Source: Polyodon spathula
Lineage: Eukaryota > Chordata > Actinopteri > Acipenseriformes > Polyodontidae
Assembly (NCBI RefSeq): GCF_017654505.1
Contig: NC_054540.1
Location: 42,594,054 to 42,658,053, forward strand
Direction of reading: 5' to 3'
Length of the DNA stretch: 64,000 nt
Positions within the stretch are counted from its first letter, which is position 1; each line of letters begins with the position of its first letter. Below the pieces are notes generated by a model. The model made no database searches. It saw only the letters and a list, made by a program, of their open reading frames with translations, and was not told where the DNA came from. Positions 22,539 through 35,085 of the stretch are shown here, in pieces. The position numbers and the translations under genes were made by a program.

Positions 22539-23122
22539 TATAGCAGGGCGGTAGGAAAGCCCTGCTTAAATGCATTTGTTTATTTTTAGAACGGGGTCTC
22601 CCCCTCTGCCCCTGTGTTATTTTGTATTGATGTATTATGATATATTTATTGTATTTGTTATTATTTATGACTGTGTAGCCACGTTTGTTTTGGTATTGTT
22701 TTGTTTTTATTTAGGTGTTCTGACAGAGGCGACATTGAGCCCGTCCTCTGCCAGTTGCTAATTTTAAAACTTGTGCAGAATGTGGCCGAGGGGTAATAAG
22801 AGAATTGATAGTTAAGCCCTCTGCCATAGTAAATATAAGCCTGCAGCTCTCTGCACTCGATGTGGGTGTTCAGAAGTGGAGAACGGGAGAGCGAGAGGAG
22901 AGAGAAAACACGAAACCTAACAGGATCACCTTGTGTGTTCGTGATTTAGTTTTGTTTACCTGTTTTATTTTTGCGCTCTGTGAGCAGTGTTTTGTTTGTT
23001 AATTTAATTTTTTTTTTTTTTGGTCAAATAAAACAGCGCACAAAGAGTCTTTTGAACTGCAGTTACTTGTGTGTGCTTCCTCATTCTGGATTGACGTCAC
23101 CACTCGCCGTCGTACTGTCACA
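22539..23122 (+). mobile_element. Solo LTR with 5-bp target duplication
   Basis: The 584-bp segment starts tatagcagggcggtagg, which fits an ancestral TGTGGCA start after two G-to-A changes, and ends TACTGTCACA. It is flanked by GCAAT on both sides (22534-22538 and 23123-23127). Inside are a TATA-like aaatataagcc (about 22830) and an AATAAA signal (about 23027). There is no internal region, as expected after LTR-LTR recombination. Confidence 0.8.
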
Positions 23123-23174
23123 GCAATATATAAATATTCTGTTTGCCTGGATTTCAAAATGTTGGCAAAAAAAT

Positions 23175-23179
<5 letters not shown>

Positions 23180-23227
<48 letters not shown>

Positions 23228-23240
23228 ATATATCTATATA
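23180..23240. repeat. (TA)n microsatellite
   Basis: About 60 bp of near-perfect TA repeat. Confidence 0.95.
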
Positions 23241-23266
23241 TTATATATCTATCACAGGTGTCAGTA

Positions 23267-24825
23267 CAGTCAAACCTTGTTTGAGTAAAACCTGGCTTGA
23301 AAACCATGGTTCACACGTACTAATATGTATGACACAACTTGAATCTTTGACCAGCTAATTTGGAATTCAATACGATATAAAATGTACTTATATAAGCTGA
23401 TAATCATAAGTGAATTGCATTCAAAAATGTAATTTTTAAATGAAAATGTAAATTTTGCCAATTTCAATGAAATGGTCACCAAAAGCAAGGGGATTTCAGT
23501 CTAAAGCCCAAGCCATTTAAAAGTCTGACATGTGTATAACACGGTGTTAGAACACTGGCCTATGTATAAAAGTGTATTTGTTAGATGTTCTCTGAGTTAA
23601 CTAGCATGTTACTTAATTAACCTTTTGTCACCAATTATTGTTAACAGGTGAGGGTCCATGATTACTGTAAATATAGGTAGCATAGGCAGAAGTTTATCAT
23701 TACTGAATGTAAGGGAGCAGAAAATGACAAAGTATGTTCAGCTAAGCAAAGAAAAAAGATTGTAATTACTTTAAGAAATGAAGGTCAATCTTTAAGACAA
23801 ATCGTAGCAACTGTGCATGTGTCTATAACTGCTGTGGCCAAGACCATCAAACGATTTGAAGAAACTGGCACTCATGAGGACCGAACAAGGTCAGGCAGGC
23901 CAAGAGTGACCTCAGAATTAGACAACAAGTTAATTTGAGTCACAAGTCTGCGAAACCAGCAATTGACTGCCCCTGAAATACAAGCTCAGCTAATGCTACT
24001 AGAAGTACAGATGTTTCACCATCAACTGATCAGAGGTGATTGCATGAAGCTGACTTAACTGGAAGAAGTGCTGCAAAGAAACCATTGTTAAGAGTGCAGA
24101 ATAAGAGGAAGAGACTTCCCTGGGCCAAAAAACACGGAAACTGGATATTTGAGGAGTGGAAGTCGGTCTTATGGACCAATTTGAAATATCTGGGTCCAAC
24201 AGCCGAGTATTTGTAAGATGCAGAGAGGGTGAGGGCACGGGTTCTGCATGTGTGGTTCCCACTGTCAAGCATACTTCTGAGGCATGCCATTCCATCTGGA
24301 TTATGGCTAGTTGCGCAGTCCTTCATTCTTCAGCAAGCAAGATAATGACACAAAACACACCTCAAAGTTGTGCAAGAATTAAATGGCGAAGAAGGAAAGT
24401 GAAGGACAACTCAATCTAATGACCTGGCCTGCCCAGTCTCCAGACCTCAATCCCATATAACATGTATGGGACGAACTGGACAGAAGAGTCAAAGCAAAGC
24501 TACCCACAAGTGCCCTACATCTCTGTGAATTGCTGCAGAACAGCTGGGAAGACATGTCGGGTGATTTCCTGCTGAAACTTGTTAACCGAATGCTTCGTGT
24601 TTGTGAGGCTGTTATTAAGGCAAAGGGTGGCTATTTTGAGGAATCCAAGATTTAGAGACAATTTTCAATTTTCTTGAAAATTGCTTTGATACTCTTTATG
24701 TTTTGTTTTGTATATTGTAACATGTGTTTTCATTTTCAAGTATTTACAGAAACGTATACAACGTAAAACATTGTCAATTATGAAAAAAACCTAATTTCCA
24801 GCAAGTGTACTCACACTTTTGACTG

Positions 24826-24829
<4 letters not shown>
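23267..24829 (+). mobile_element. Tc1/mariner element, old copy
   Basis: The right end reads gtgtactcacacttttgact then ggtac at 24829, and its reverse complement resembles the degenerate left end cagtacagtcaaac...gagta at 23267. TA sits at the right border, running into a (TA)n tract. The transposase frame is on the plus strand. Confidence 0.7.
23724..24654 (+). pseudogene. Tc1-like transposase pseudogene
   Basis: From the ATG at 23724 the paired helix-turn-helix region is readable through frameshifts and stops: ITLRNEGQSLRQIV, VAKTIKRFEETGTHEDR and RSGRPRVTS. The catalytic half shows DNDTKHTSK and WPAQSPDLNPI, covering the second and third catalytic positions, and the C-terminal KAKGGYFEESKI at 24620-24654. 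Many internal stops make it inactive. Confidence 0.82.

Positions 24830-24831
<2 letters not shown>

Positions 24832-24893
<62 letters not shown>
24832..24893. repeat. (TA)n microsatellite
   Basis: About 60 bp of TA repeat directly follows the Tc1 right end. Confidence 0.95.
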
Positions 24894-24896
<3 letters not shown>

Positions 24897-25369
24897 ATTG
24901 TCTTTTTGTCTTTAAACCAGCAGTACTCAGCAAGATAGACACAAAGTGCTTGGTTTAGTTTTTCCTACTGCTCACTGTCCAAGACAAATCTACAAATGAT
25001 GCAAGTCCTCAGACCTCTCCCCATATCTGCCCAATCCAACTGAAATAACTAATCATTAAAATATAGTGGGACACCCATGAGAGACCACAATAGGAACACA
25101 ATGTTGCAGAAACAGCAGTGCTATAGGGGAATATTTCTAAATTAAAATGTTTGCATATACTTCAAAATATTATACTGTATCAAACACTGAATGCACACTT
25201 TTGTTATATACATTCTGTTAAATACATGTTGTTAATGTATCCAACCTCACAAGTATAGCATTGCGTGCAGAGTGCATGTTGTACATTTTAATAATTCTTC
25301 AGTAGAGTGGAATTATAATTCCCTCATGAACTTGATTTTTACAGAAAATCAGGAAGCGAGATCAGCAGC

Positions 25370-25375
25370 ACTCAC
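25370..25375 (-). promoter_or_regulatory. Splice donor of the 5-HT2 receptor exon
   Basis: Minus-strand GTGAGT directly follows the last exon base G at 25376. The next receptor exon is not seen between 1 and 25369. Confidence 0.8.
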
Positions 25376-25739
25376 CGTAAAGGATGTTAATGAGTGACAC
25401 CGGCATGACCAAAATCCCCACCAGCATGTCCGCGACAGCCAGGGACATTAAGAAGAAGTTTGTAGCATTGTGGAGCTTCTTCTTGAAGGACACAGCCATA
25501 ATCACCAGTATATTTCCACCAATGGTAAGAATAATGATGATCAAAATCATCAAAGCTGGCCAATTCTTCTCCTTCATAGACGACCCCAAGATGCTCTCGG
25601 AGTCAGAGAGGTTCAGGGTGTCTGCTGTGGACAAAGAGCTGTTCACATGCCAAGACATCAGGCCTCCATGCAGCCCCACATTCAGGCTCACCGTGGTCAA
25701 GCTGATTGATGTGCCTGTGCCGCTAGGACTGCTCATCAT
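25376..25739 (-). CDS. htr2a: Serotonin 5-HT2 receptor, N-terminal coding exon
   Basis: This exon encodes the extracellular N-terminus, transmembrane helix 1, intracellular loop 1 and most of helix 2 of a class A GPCR that binds serotonin and signals through Gq. Residues about 56-62 read KEKNWPA, then helix 1 contains [13 protein letters not shown] with the conserved Gly-Asn. Loop 1 is KKKLHNATN and helix 2 is [14 protein letters not shown], with the conserved LxxxD sodium-site Asp, ending [13 protein letters not shown]-type and NLS-type glycosylation sites occur in the N-terminus. The minus strand reads TTTACG then GTGAGT, a strong splice donor in phase 1, the position used in known 5-HT2 genes. 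EKNW and MPVS favour 2A over 2C, and the lack of a signal peptide agrees, but 2C cannot be excluded. Start: ATGATG at 25739, preceded in frame by TAG. Confidence 0.8.
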
Positions 25740-25759
25740 CTAGAGCTCTTCTTGAACAT
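25736..25759 (-). promoter_or_regulatory. Short upstream ORF overlapping the receptor start codon
   Basis: A 7-codon uORF begins at ATG 25759-25757 and stops at TGA 25738-25736. That stop overlaps the first receptor ATG (25739-25737) by two bases in the string ATGATG. If the exon's 5' UTR includes it, it could lower or couple initiation. Function is inferred only. Confidence 0.4.
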
Positions 25760-25989
25760 GCTATTCCTGCGGACTGGGGGGCGGGACGGACTGACTTATT
25801 CTTCACAGTGACACAGATAGTCCTATAGCTGCAAAACTACAAAGAGGTGAGAGGGCAGAGAACAAGTTTGATGAAAAGCACACAGGAATCCGCTTCTCCA
25901 TGGCTTCCAAGTTTATGTTTATGGATTGAAGGTTTTTCTGTTTTATTCCTTTGACTTCATACAAACCTAGAAGGAAAACAGTGTATTCT

Positions 25990-25994
<5 letters not shown>

Positions 25995-26048
<54 letters not shown>
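25995..26048. repeat. (TA)n microsatellite
   Basis: About 54 bp of TA repeat. Confidence 0.95.
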
Positions 26049-26052
<4 letters not shown>

Positions 26053-26059
26053 CATTACA

Positions 26060-26609
26060 TTTTACTTGACAGTAAAAGCTGACAATTCTGATAAAGACAC
26101 TGTTTTACTGGTACAATAGGTGGGTTCACTTCAGACAACATGTGTAGTCACCCCTGAGCAAGTGAGGTCAGGTCTAGAAGTTGTCATAGAATTATATGTG
26201 AATTGGAAAAGCTAATTAGAATAGTTGGAATATTAACACATCTGTCAGAACCATTTCAGCTTTTTTTTTTTTTATTATTTTGTTTTTCATATGCTGGAAA
26301 ATAAATTTGATATATGTGTGGCATAGTAATGTATGGAATCCTAAAGGTACATGGTGTGAAAATTAAAATGGGAGGCTGCTGTGTCGTGTGCACGACTTAC
26401 TATCTTGTGCGCAGGACATAATATCTCTTATGTCTTTTAAATCCTCAGCAACCCATTGGTGACTACACATGTATCGGAACCCACCTACTGTACCGGTTAA
26501 GCAGTGTGTGCTGGAAAGCCAGGTAAGGTCAGGTAAGGGGGCAGTGGTGGCCTTACCTGATAATTTCCCGTCTTTTTTGTAAATTGTCAGTTCTTACCGT
26601 CAAGTAAAA
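26060..26609. mobile_element. Foldback MITE with two nested inverted-repeat blocks
   Basis: The outer arms are ttttacttgacagtaaaagc at 26060 and its near complement ending gtcaagtaaaa at 26609. An inner pair, ggtacaataggtgggttcac...catgtgtagtcac (about 26110-26155) and its reverse complement at about 26458-26495, shows the arms extend about 95 bp each side. The middle is non-coding. The target duplication is unclear, so the superfamily is not assigned. Confidence 0.72.
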
Positions 26610-28214
<1,605 letters not shown>

Positions 28215-28426
28215 TTAAAGGTTATATATAATAATTTGAAATGCATTAAGGTAAGTAATACGGAATGACTCCATTGTGATTTTGCACTTGGTTCAAACAC
28301 TTTAACAGCAAATGCTGGAATTTTGTTTATAATTCTATGTAAATAAATATAAAACTATAACGGGGATTTAATAGGACAATGGGTTTTGGATTAAATGCTG
28401 GGCGACCCGTTTTTTGGATGATTACG

Positions 28427-28428
<2 letters not shown>

Positions 28429-28493
<65 letters not shown>
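28429..28493. repeat. (TAA)n microsatellite
   Basis: About 21 perfect ATA/TAA units. Confidence 0.96.
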
Positions 28494-28702
28494 GCATCAG
28501 TAATAAAACAAACAAATGAGATGGATGCAGTAATTGTATCAACTAAATATGTGATTAAAATCATGGTTAACTAAGGTAAAAAATGTAATCTCGATTCATT
28601 TTTTTAATTGCTTATATATATATAAAATCATGCCAAAAAAGAATGCTGTTTTATTGTGATATGTGTAGTATCTCCCTGTTCTCAAGGATTGCTATGACTC
28701 AC

Positions 28703-28810
28703 ATCTCCATGTAACCTTGAGTGTCCTCCAGTTCTTCAGCTTCTTCACTTTCCTTGACTCCGATCTTATATGCCTGACAGTTCAAATGAAAACCGAAGAA
28801 GTCAATCTGT
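28703..28810 (-). CDS. Candidate exon of an unidentified gene
   Basis: On the minus strand a pyrimidine-rich acceptor (ttccaattcccctgttcag) precedes a 108-bp open segment that ends at a GTGAGT donor. The open frame encodes QIDFFGFHLNCQAYKIGVKE, then an acidic stretch SEEAEELED and TQGYMEM. If the donor is not used, a TGA follows directly at 28701-28699, so this could also be a terminal exon. I do not recognise the protein. The support is the clean splice pair, sensible codon content in AT-rich surroundings, and the same strand as the receptor exon 3 kb away. Confidence 0.35.
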
Positions 28811-29195
28811 CTGAACAGGGGAATTGGAACACATAAGAAAAGACATTAAAGCTCACAGTAAAATTGAATTGTGTCTTAAAGGAATGCTTTGTACTCTCTG
28901 AATAACATTTGTTCTGTTTATTTTCCATCAATTATTATTATTTTAGCATATGCAGATGATCAGCATATATTATATTTTATTATTAATATTGTTATTACTA
29001 TTTAGGCAGTAGTATGATATACATATTGGTTGATTATTCCTTAATAAGCAGAAGGTATGTTTCGTGACTCCCTTGTTTCAGTTTTGCTCTGGTAATTACA
29101 GAAGACATTCATATGAGAAGTTGTAGCAGGTGTGTAGACTATTAAGAATGACACATTTGTTTTATATATTCACATACAGTAATACTTCAAAACAT

Positions 29196-29830
29196 AATTT
29201 GAAAATGGCTGATCTCGCACTTCTGGAAGACCTAGCTAATTCTGCTTTTTGGCAAGTATTTCAGGATCGGCATGACATTTGCAGCAACTATAGAATAACT
29301 TTTCACACGACACAGTTTTCTAAGGCAGTCCTAATGGAATTGAGCGAGATGTTGGGTCCTAGGTTGCACAAACCAAGCAAGAGCACACATCCTATTCCTA
29401 CTCAAGTTCTGTCTACTGCTGCCTTTTTGACCACTACAGTAGTAGCTTTCAAAAGCAGGTTGGAGTCATAACTGGCATTTCACGAGCCTCTTTTAGCACA
29501 TTGATACCTGTGGTTTTGGATGTTCACACTGTCCTTCGTACATTCAATTTCCTTGCAGGTAAGAACAGCAGATTGGAGTAAAAAGGCAGTTTCATTCAAT
29601 TGCTGGGTTCCCCAATACTATTGGTGCTACAGAGTGTACTCATGTAGCAATTACAGCACCAAGAGTGAATTAATTTAATTTTGTGAACAGAAAACAGGAC
29701 TATTGGATTACTGTGCAAGTTATATCTGATGCCCGTCTCCGTCTAGTAAATGTGGTTAAATTGCTAGGTGGAACCCACAATTCTTTTATTCTTAAAAACA
29801 GTAGTGTGGGCACACCAAGAAGATGGCTGC
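29196..29830 (+). pseudogene. PIF/Harbinger transposase pseudogene
   Basis: The frame starting near 29196 encodes LALLEDLANSAFWQVFQDR, the typical N-terminus of fish HARBI1-like transposases, then FSKAVLMELSEMLGPRL and the IPTQVLSTAAFLTT block. After 29470 the frame is broken but continues with VITGISRASFSTLIPVVLD, GATECTHVAI (normally D-C-T-H, so the first catalytic Asp is Glu here), VISDARLRLVNVV with the second Asp, and GGTHNSFIL. Stops and the altered residue make it inactive. Terminal repeats were not identified. Confidence 0.8.
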
Positions 29831-30249
29831 ATTTACCATATATGGCTATATAGGGGCATTTTAAATGCAAATTTCCCCATGAGCAAGATTGAATTATGCG
29901 TTTGACTTTATGTATATGAACAAATCTAGTAATTTATTCACGCACGAATGATAAATATAGGCTCTGGTTTTTATTAGAGTCAGCTAGACTTCAACCAAAA
30001 CATTCAGTTGTGGGTTGCTGATGCTTTGCTCTCAATGGACTATTTATGACCTTCTTTTCTGATTGCAGGATATGGATTTAGAATCCCTATGTGTGGCATG
30101 GCGAAAGCCTGACAGATATTTATAGTGAGTGGTGGAATGCAAGGTTGGCAGCGGTGGGGTTAAATCTGCCCTTGCAAACAATCACAGATAGAATATGGTC
30201 AATCCCTAATTAGATAATGAAATGGTAATTGGGGAATGGCCACACTTAC

Positions 30250-31040
30250 AGCACCATCTGATTTTCTGCATTTTTGCACATTTTTCACATTGAATTTGGT
30301 CAGGTCTTTTTGTGGATTGTAGTAGTATATACAGGGAGTGTGAGAGAAAAAATGACATCAAAGTTTGGTGCTTCTTTCATTTGTTTGGTGAGCAAGGTAA
30401 TCAAACATGCAATCTTCAGGTGTGAAAAAGTTATTTCCTCCCCTAGTTGACTCAATCCAATTAAAGGAATAATTAGGGTCAGCTGTTTGAATACTTTGGT
30501 TAACAATCAGGCCTGATTTGGGCCAGTCCTGCCCAATAAAAATCTGACCAACTTTGGCCCATACCATCAGAATAAAGTTGTCAGCACCCAGGTTCTAGAT
30601 ACACATCATGCCACGATCAAAAGAAGTTCCTGAAGACCTCCGGAAAAGAATTGTTGATGCCTGTCAGTCTGGAAAGGGTTACAAAACCACAGTCAGAGCC
30701 ATATTGTCCCAATGGAGAAAGTTTGGGACAGTAGTGAATCCTCCCAGGAGTGGCTGTCTTGCCAAAGTCTCTCCAAGAATAAGCCGTAAAATCGTCCAGG
30801 AAGTCACATAGAACCCTAGAACAATATCCAGGGATCTGCAGACCTATCTCGCCTTGGCTAAGGTCAGTGTTCATGACTCCACCATCAGAAAGACAATGGG
30901 CAAAAATGGGATTCATGGCAGAGTATCAGGGCGGAAACCACTGCTCACTGAAGAACATGAATGCTCGTCTCAGGTTTGCCAAAAAGCACCTGGATGATCC
31001 TCAAGAGTTCTGGAACAATGTTCTATGGACAGATGAGTCA
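30250..31040 (+). mobile_element. Tc1/mariner element, both ends truncated
   Basis: It shares its left subterminal sequence (ctgattttctgcatttttgc) with the Tc1 at 11614-13001 but lacks the outermost terminal repeat. It stops abruptly after atggacagatgagtca at about 31040. The transposase reads on the plus strand from ATG 30608. Confidence 0.82.
30608..31040 (+). pseudogene. Tc1-like transposase 5' fragment
   Basis: The ATG at 30608 begins MPRSKEVPEDLRKRIVDA, the canonical Tc1 N-terminus, followed by SGKGYKTTVRAI and TVVNPPRSG of the helix-turn-helix region. A stop at 30809-30811 and later shifts follow. The sequence ends just after the block that would carry the first catalytic Asp (TDES), so both other catalytic residues are missing. 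Confidence 0.85.
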
Positions 31041-31984
31041 ACATAACTGTGAAGCAGTGAATAACACATATAACTGTATATGTAATAATGAATAAAGCTA
31101 GGGAACATTATTCAAGAATGTGTATGGTAAATAGACAGATAAGAGAGTAATAAGTAGAGTAATGTAAGAGAAATGAGAAAAGATTTGAAAGTAAAATGAT
31201 GGTAGAAGAGACTTTTGGACAGTATTGAAAGAGTAAACATTGTATACTTTTAGTTGCAAATGTACATCCATCAGTGGTGAAAACAATATGTCTATTTTGG
31301 CAGGTACTGATATACTGATATTTACATAGGTACAAAACAACGTTATGAATGGTTGAAAAGGTACATATGCATATCTGTGCTAAAGGGTAGTATACTAACA
31401 CATTTTAATGCTGAAAAAAACATTATTCTCCTTGTGATAGAGGTGTTATGAACTTAGGCCAATGTAAGGCATTTGTTAAACATTCGATTTCTTCATAGAT
31501 ATCTTCATAGCAACTGCACACAACAGCCAAGCGAGAATACAGAATGATTGACAGTCACCACTGGTAATGGCATTACCCCGACAAGCTGCTATCATTGATG
31601 TTGCCACAGTATGTACCGATATGACAGCAGACGAGAGCACACAATATATCGTGCACACATACGTACGGACCATTCAAATACACAATTGGCTCCATAGCTA
31701 AGCGCTGAGTTTTCAAATTAATGTACTGTTAATGCCACTGTTATCAGTACAGTATTGTATCATGACGAAATACTATATAGGTTTCTTTAAAGGTCAGCTG
31801 ATAGCTGTATGTTTTTGAAGTAAAATAAAACAAAAAAGGCTTTGGATACTGTCTTTTTTTCCTGAATGATTTTTAAAAAAGAAATTATATAAGTTGTGCC
31901 ATGACAAAGTCTACTGTGGTAGCACACTCTCTGATTTGTAAATGTAATGAGTTCATTCACCTGCAAAGTAAACATCAATCAAGC

Positions 31985-31986
<2 letters not shown>
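31041..31986. other. No gene seen
   Basis: No recognisable coding or repeat-family signal, only AT-rich sequence. Confidence 0.5.

Positions 31987-32056
<70 letters not shown>
31987..32056. repeat. (TA)n microsatellite
   Basis: About 70 bp of TA repeat. Confidence 0.96.
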
Positions 32057-32061
<5 letters not shown>

Positions 32062-32624
32062 ACACAGAAATGTGTTATGTTATTCATTCTACTCACTCAT
32101 TTGAACATCATGATTAAGCCCAGTTTGTAAGGTTTTGAGTGTCGCCGGAATGGATTTTTTTTGTTATGCCATTTTTTTGTAAGAATAATATTTAATTCTA
32201 AATGAGTGCCTAAAATGTTATAGCCTACTGTAATTTTTTTGTACTGTTGTACCCAACTCCAGAGTGGACTGTTACCCCGACACTGTTTGAGCCAGCGGTG
32301 CGCAGTTATTGGAACTAGCACATCGCAATTATTGTGCAGATATTGGTATATTCAGAAGAATTAGGACTTTTGCCCAATTCAAATTTGATTGCGCTATGTG
32401 CATATTGAATGTCCACCTAGAATACATTTGCATCACATGTTTCTAATTACCGATGCATTACCATATGCTAATAGGACCGTATTAAAGGAACAGAAGGAAG
32501 GCAGTGTGTTGGGCAGAGGTGAGTGCATGTTTCCACATTCGTCTGTTGGGCATGGGAATACTCTATAAATGTCACTATGATATGAACATGTTATATATGT
32601 TATAGAAACAAAAAAAGAGCCTTA

Positions 32625-33090
32625 TTGCTTGTATGTTTTGCCACAAATTGACTATGGTGATGCAGTATATAGGTTTGCATCACCATCAACTTTAGGTAAA
32701 CTGGACTCGCTATGTCATGCAGCATTGAGGTACATTACAAATACAAGATTTAATACTGATCATTGTATATTATATGATTTGGTAGGCTAGACGTCTTTGG
32801 CTTTACGCAGGTTGAATCACTGGTATATTCCAGTATATAAGGCTATTCAATGTAAATTTTATGAATATACTTATTTAAATGAATACCTTATAGCTTCCCA
32901 TAGTAACCATAGCCTCAGATCTCATTCTTTTTTGCATTTTAAAATCCCAAATGTACGTACTTAGGCTGGTAAAGGATCCTTTGCTTATTATGCCTCAAGG
33001 TCCTGGAATGAGTTGCAGTCCAAACTAAAGCTGCAGACCCAGATATCTTTATTGCAATTTAAAAGTAAACTGCATGATTCCGTGATTGAG
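32625..33090 (+). pseudogene. Non-LTR retrotransposon ORF2 C-terminal fragment, clade uncertain
   Basis: The plus-strand frame reads LPQIDYGDAVYRFAS, LGKLDSLCHAALRYITN, HCILYDLVG, a stop, SLALRRLNHWYIPVYKAI and, at the end, SWNELQSKLKLQ. This matches the region after the RT fingers in several fish LINEs (pattern DYGD...LRFIT...HC.LY). No catalytic RT motif remains. The remaining plus-strand bases to about 33200 look like its 3' UTR. Confidence 0.6.
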
Positions 33091-33214
33091 AATTGATACT
33101 TTTGTGTATTTTGATTATTGTTTTAAATGTGATTTGCCTGTGTCTTAATTGTATTTTATTGTGTATTGCTCTTATTGTCCGATTGACTTGCTGTGCTAAA
33201 CTTTAAAAAAAAAT

Positions 33215-33740
33215 AGGAAGACATTGCATAGTCGGCAACTTATCTGAAGCAGCAGAAAGGAGCAACAACTGGCTGTGGTTGAGATGGAAAGATTCTGGAT
33301 GGGGATCTCAAGCACAATAGAAAGAAAGCAACACTGATGTACTGGTAAGTAAGCTGGGCTGAACTGAGTGGGGGCTGGAGGGGGGTGATGCTGGGATGCC
33401 AGAATCACTGTTGAGCCCTCTTGACGTGTCATGGGCTAGCTGGCAAAACACCGAGGATGGAAAGTGCCCACTTGAAGACCCCAGAGATGTATCCAGATGG
33501 TTGTCATGCTGATGTGCTGGGGAGACCTCACTGGGTTGATCCCCGGAGCCAGCATCACAGCCGTTGTGTGTGCTGATGCGCTGGGGAGGCAAAATAAGCT
33601 GATCCCTGGAGCCAGCATTACACTTCAGCAATCAACACCAGACAGAAGGATATCTACATCATCAGATGGAAAACAATATAAATGGATGGAGATGAAGATG
33701 GATCACATTAGTTTACTGCAAAGCTGCCGCCACCAGTCTT
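33215..33740. repeat. Unclassified repeat with an internal tandem duplication
   Basis: A block of about 57 bp, gatgtgctggggag...ttgatccccggagccagcat (about 33511-33555) and gatgcgctggggag...ctgatccctggagccagcat (about 33574-33620), occurs twice. The sequence is GC-richer than its surroundings and looks like transposon-derived low-copy coding sequence, but I cannot assign a family. Confidence 0.5.
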
Positions 33741-33880
33741 AGTTGGTGTTTATCTTGGCGAGAGCCGAGTTCAAATCAGCATGAAGTTTAACATCTACTC
33801 TCATGTAATGGAAATCATCCTCATTGTGTCACTTTGTAAGGATCCTGTCTGGTTTGGACTGCAATCATTCTTCCTGCGGA

Positions 33881-34452
33881 CTAAATAACTTCATGTTTCA
33901 TGATTGGAGAAGTTTTGCATTGTCTTCCTTTGCTAACAAGAATCGTTGCCCATTTGTAATTTCTATAAATGAGTTCATCCAAACATATTGAATCTGTACC
34001 AGCAGGTACATGTAGAGGGTAAACATGCAACACCTGTCGATTTGATGAGCAGTAGTTACATCTAGTATATAGAATGTCATGACTTATTGTGACTGAAACG
34101 ATGTGAGATACTTCAGGATAAATTTCAGACAATTTGGTGAGAAACATCTTGCTGCTTATCTCTTTTGAAGGGTCCTCCTAAGAAGTGACAAATATCCACA
34201 GTAGTTAGAGGTGCAGTGGAAGTGATCATAGTTGTGAACAAAGCTCCCGATAGCCTCTTGTTGACTGTGTTTTAATGAATCCTTCAGAGGCTGCAAGTGA
34301 AGAAGAAACTGCAATGTTGCATTTGCATAGCATGAGGTGTAATTCAGGTTGCTCAATCCTCTGAATGGATGTGTAAGTGCAAGTGTTCTCTTAGAAGATT
34401 GAAGCTTTTGCTGTTCCTGAACATTAGTGATGGCTCGTTGAATGAAATGCAT
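33881..34452 (-). pseudogene. Ubiquitin-specific-protease-like (peptidase C19) pseudogene
   Basis: On the minus strand, 34156-34452 encodes FRGLSNLNYTSCYANATLQF, which resembles the USP Cys box (GLxNxGNTCYMNxxLQ) with one extra residue before the nucleophile-position Cys. After a frame change at about 34150, 33881-34147 encodes ISHDILYTRCNYCSSNRQVL, like the Cys-x2-Cys of the USP fingers, and then LHVPAGTDSICLDELI. The His box is not seen. A USP would cleave ubiquitin from proteins, but this fragment is broken. It lies among LINE debris and may be a transposon-carried copy. Confidence 0.5.
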
Positions 34453-35085
34453 TTAATCTTTTACCTTGTGTCCCTTGTGCTTGTTGGTCTCCTTCAAGTT
34501 TATCAACCTAGGGCAATAAATCCTCCTGAGCCTATTTTACTCTGCAACTGCAGTTTGAGGTACCTTAATGCAGGTGGGGTAAAAAAAATTCAGAAAGTAC
34601 AGTAGAATCTGCCAGAACTGAGGGACGCTGTATCTACTATAGATACAAAAGAGAGCAAAACAAATACAAAAGAAAAACAAGGGAAACGCAGATCTTTTCA
34701 AGAAAGCTGGGAGTCTTTGCATTAATGGATTTTATATTTTTAAATGCTGCAATAAAAGTCCTGCATCCACACTATAATTTGACAGAACAGGTAATTTATT
34801 TGTACTGTGCAGGACCTTATTTTCCCCCATTGGAGCTTGAGTCCCACAGCACTCACGGAATCGCTGCCTGTGCACCTATGATTAAAGCCTCGTTTTCAAA
34901 CAAACTAATTATCACTCACCAATTCTGTATTGGTATAAGAAAAGTGTGTTTTTTAAAAAAAAGAAATTTCAGCTTTCAATCACTTAAAATATACTGACGA
35001 TAATGTAAACAACACTAAGCTACAGACAGGGAGTACCAAGCTTTAAACGTGATACTGTTTATAAATAAGAACTCAACTTTATAAC
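34453..35085. other. No gene seen
   Basis: No recognisable coding sequence or repeat before CR1 copy D begins. Confidence 0.5.
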
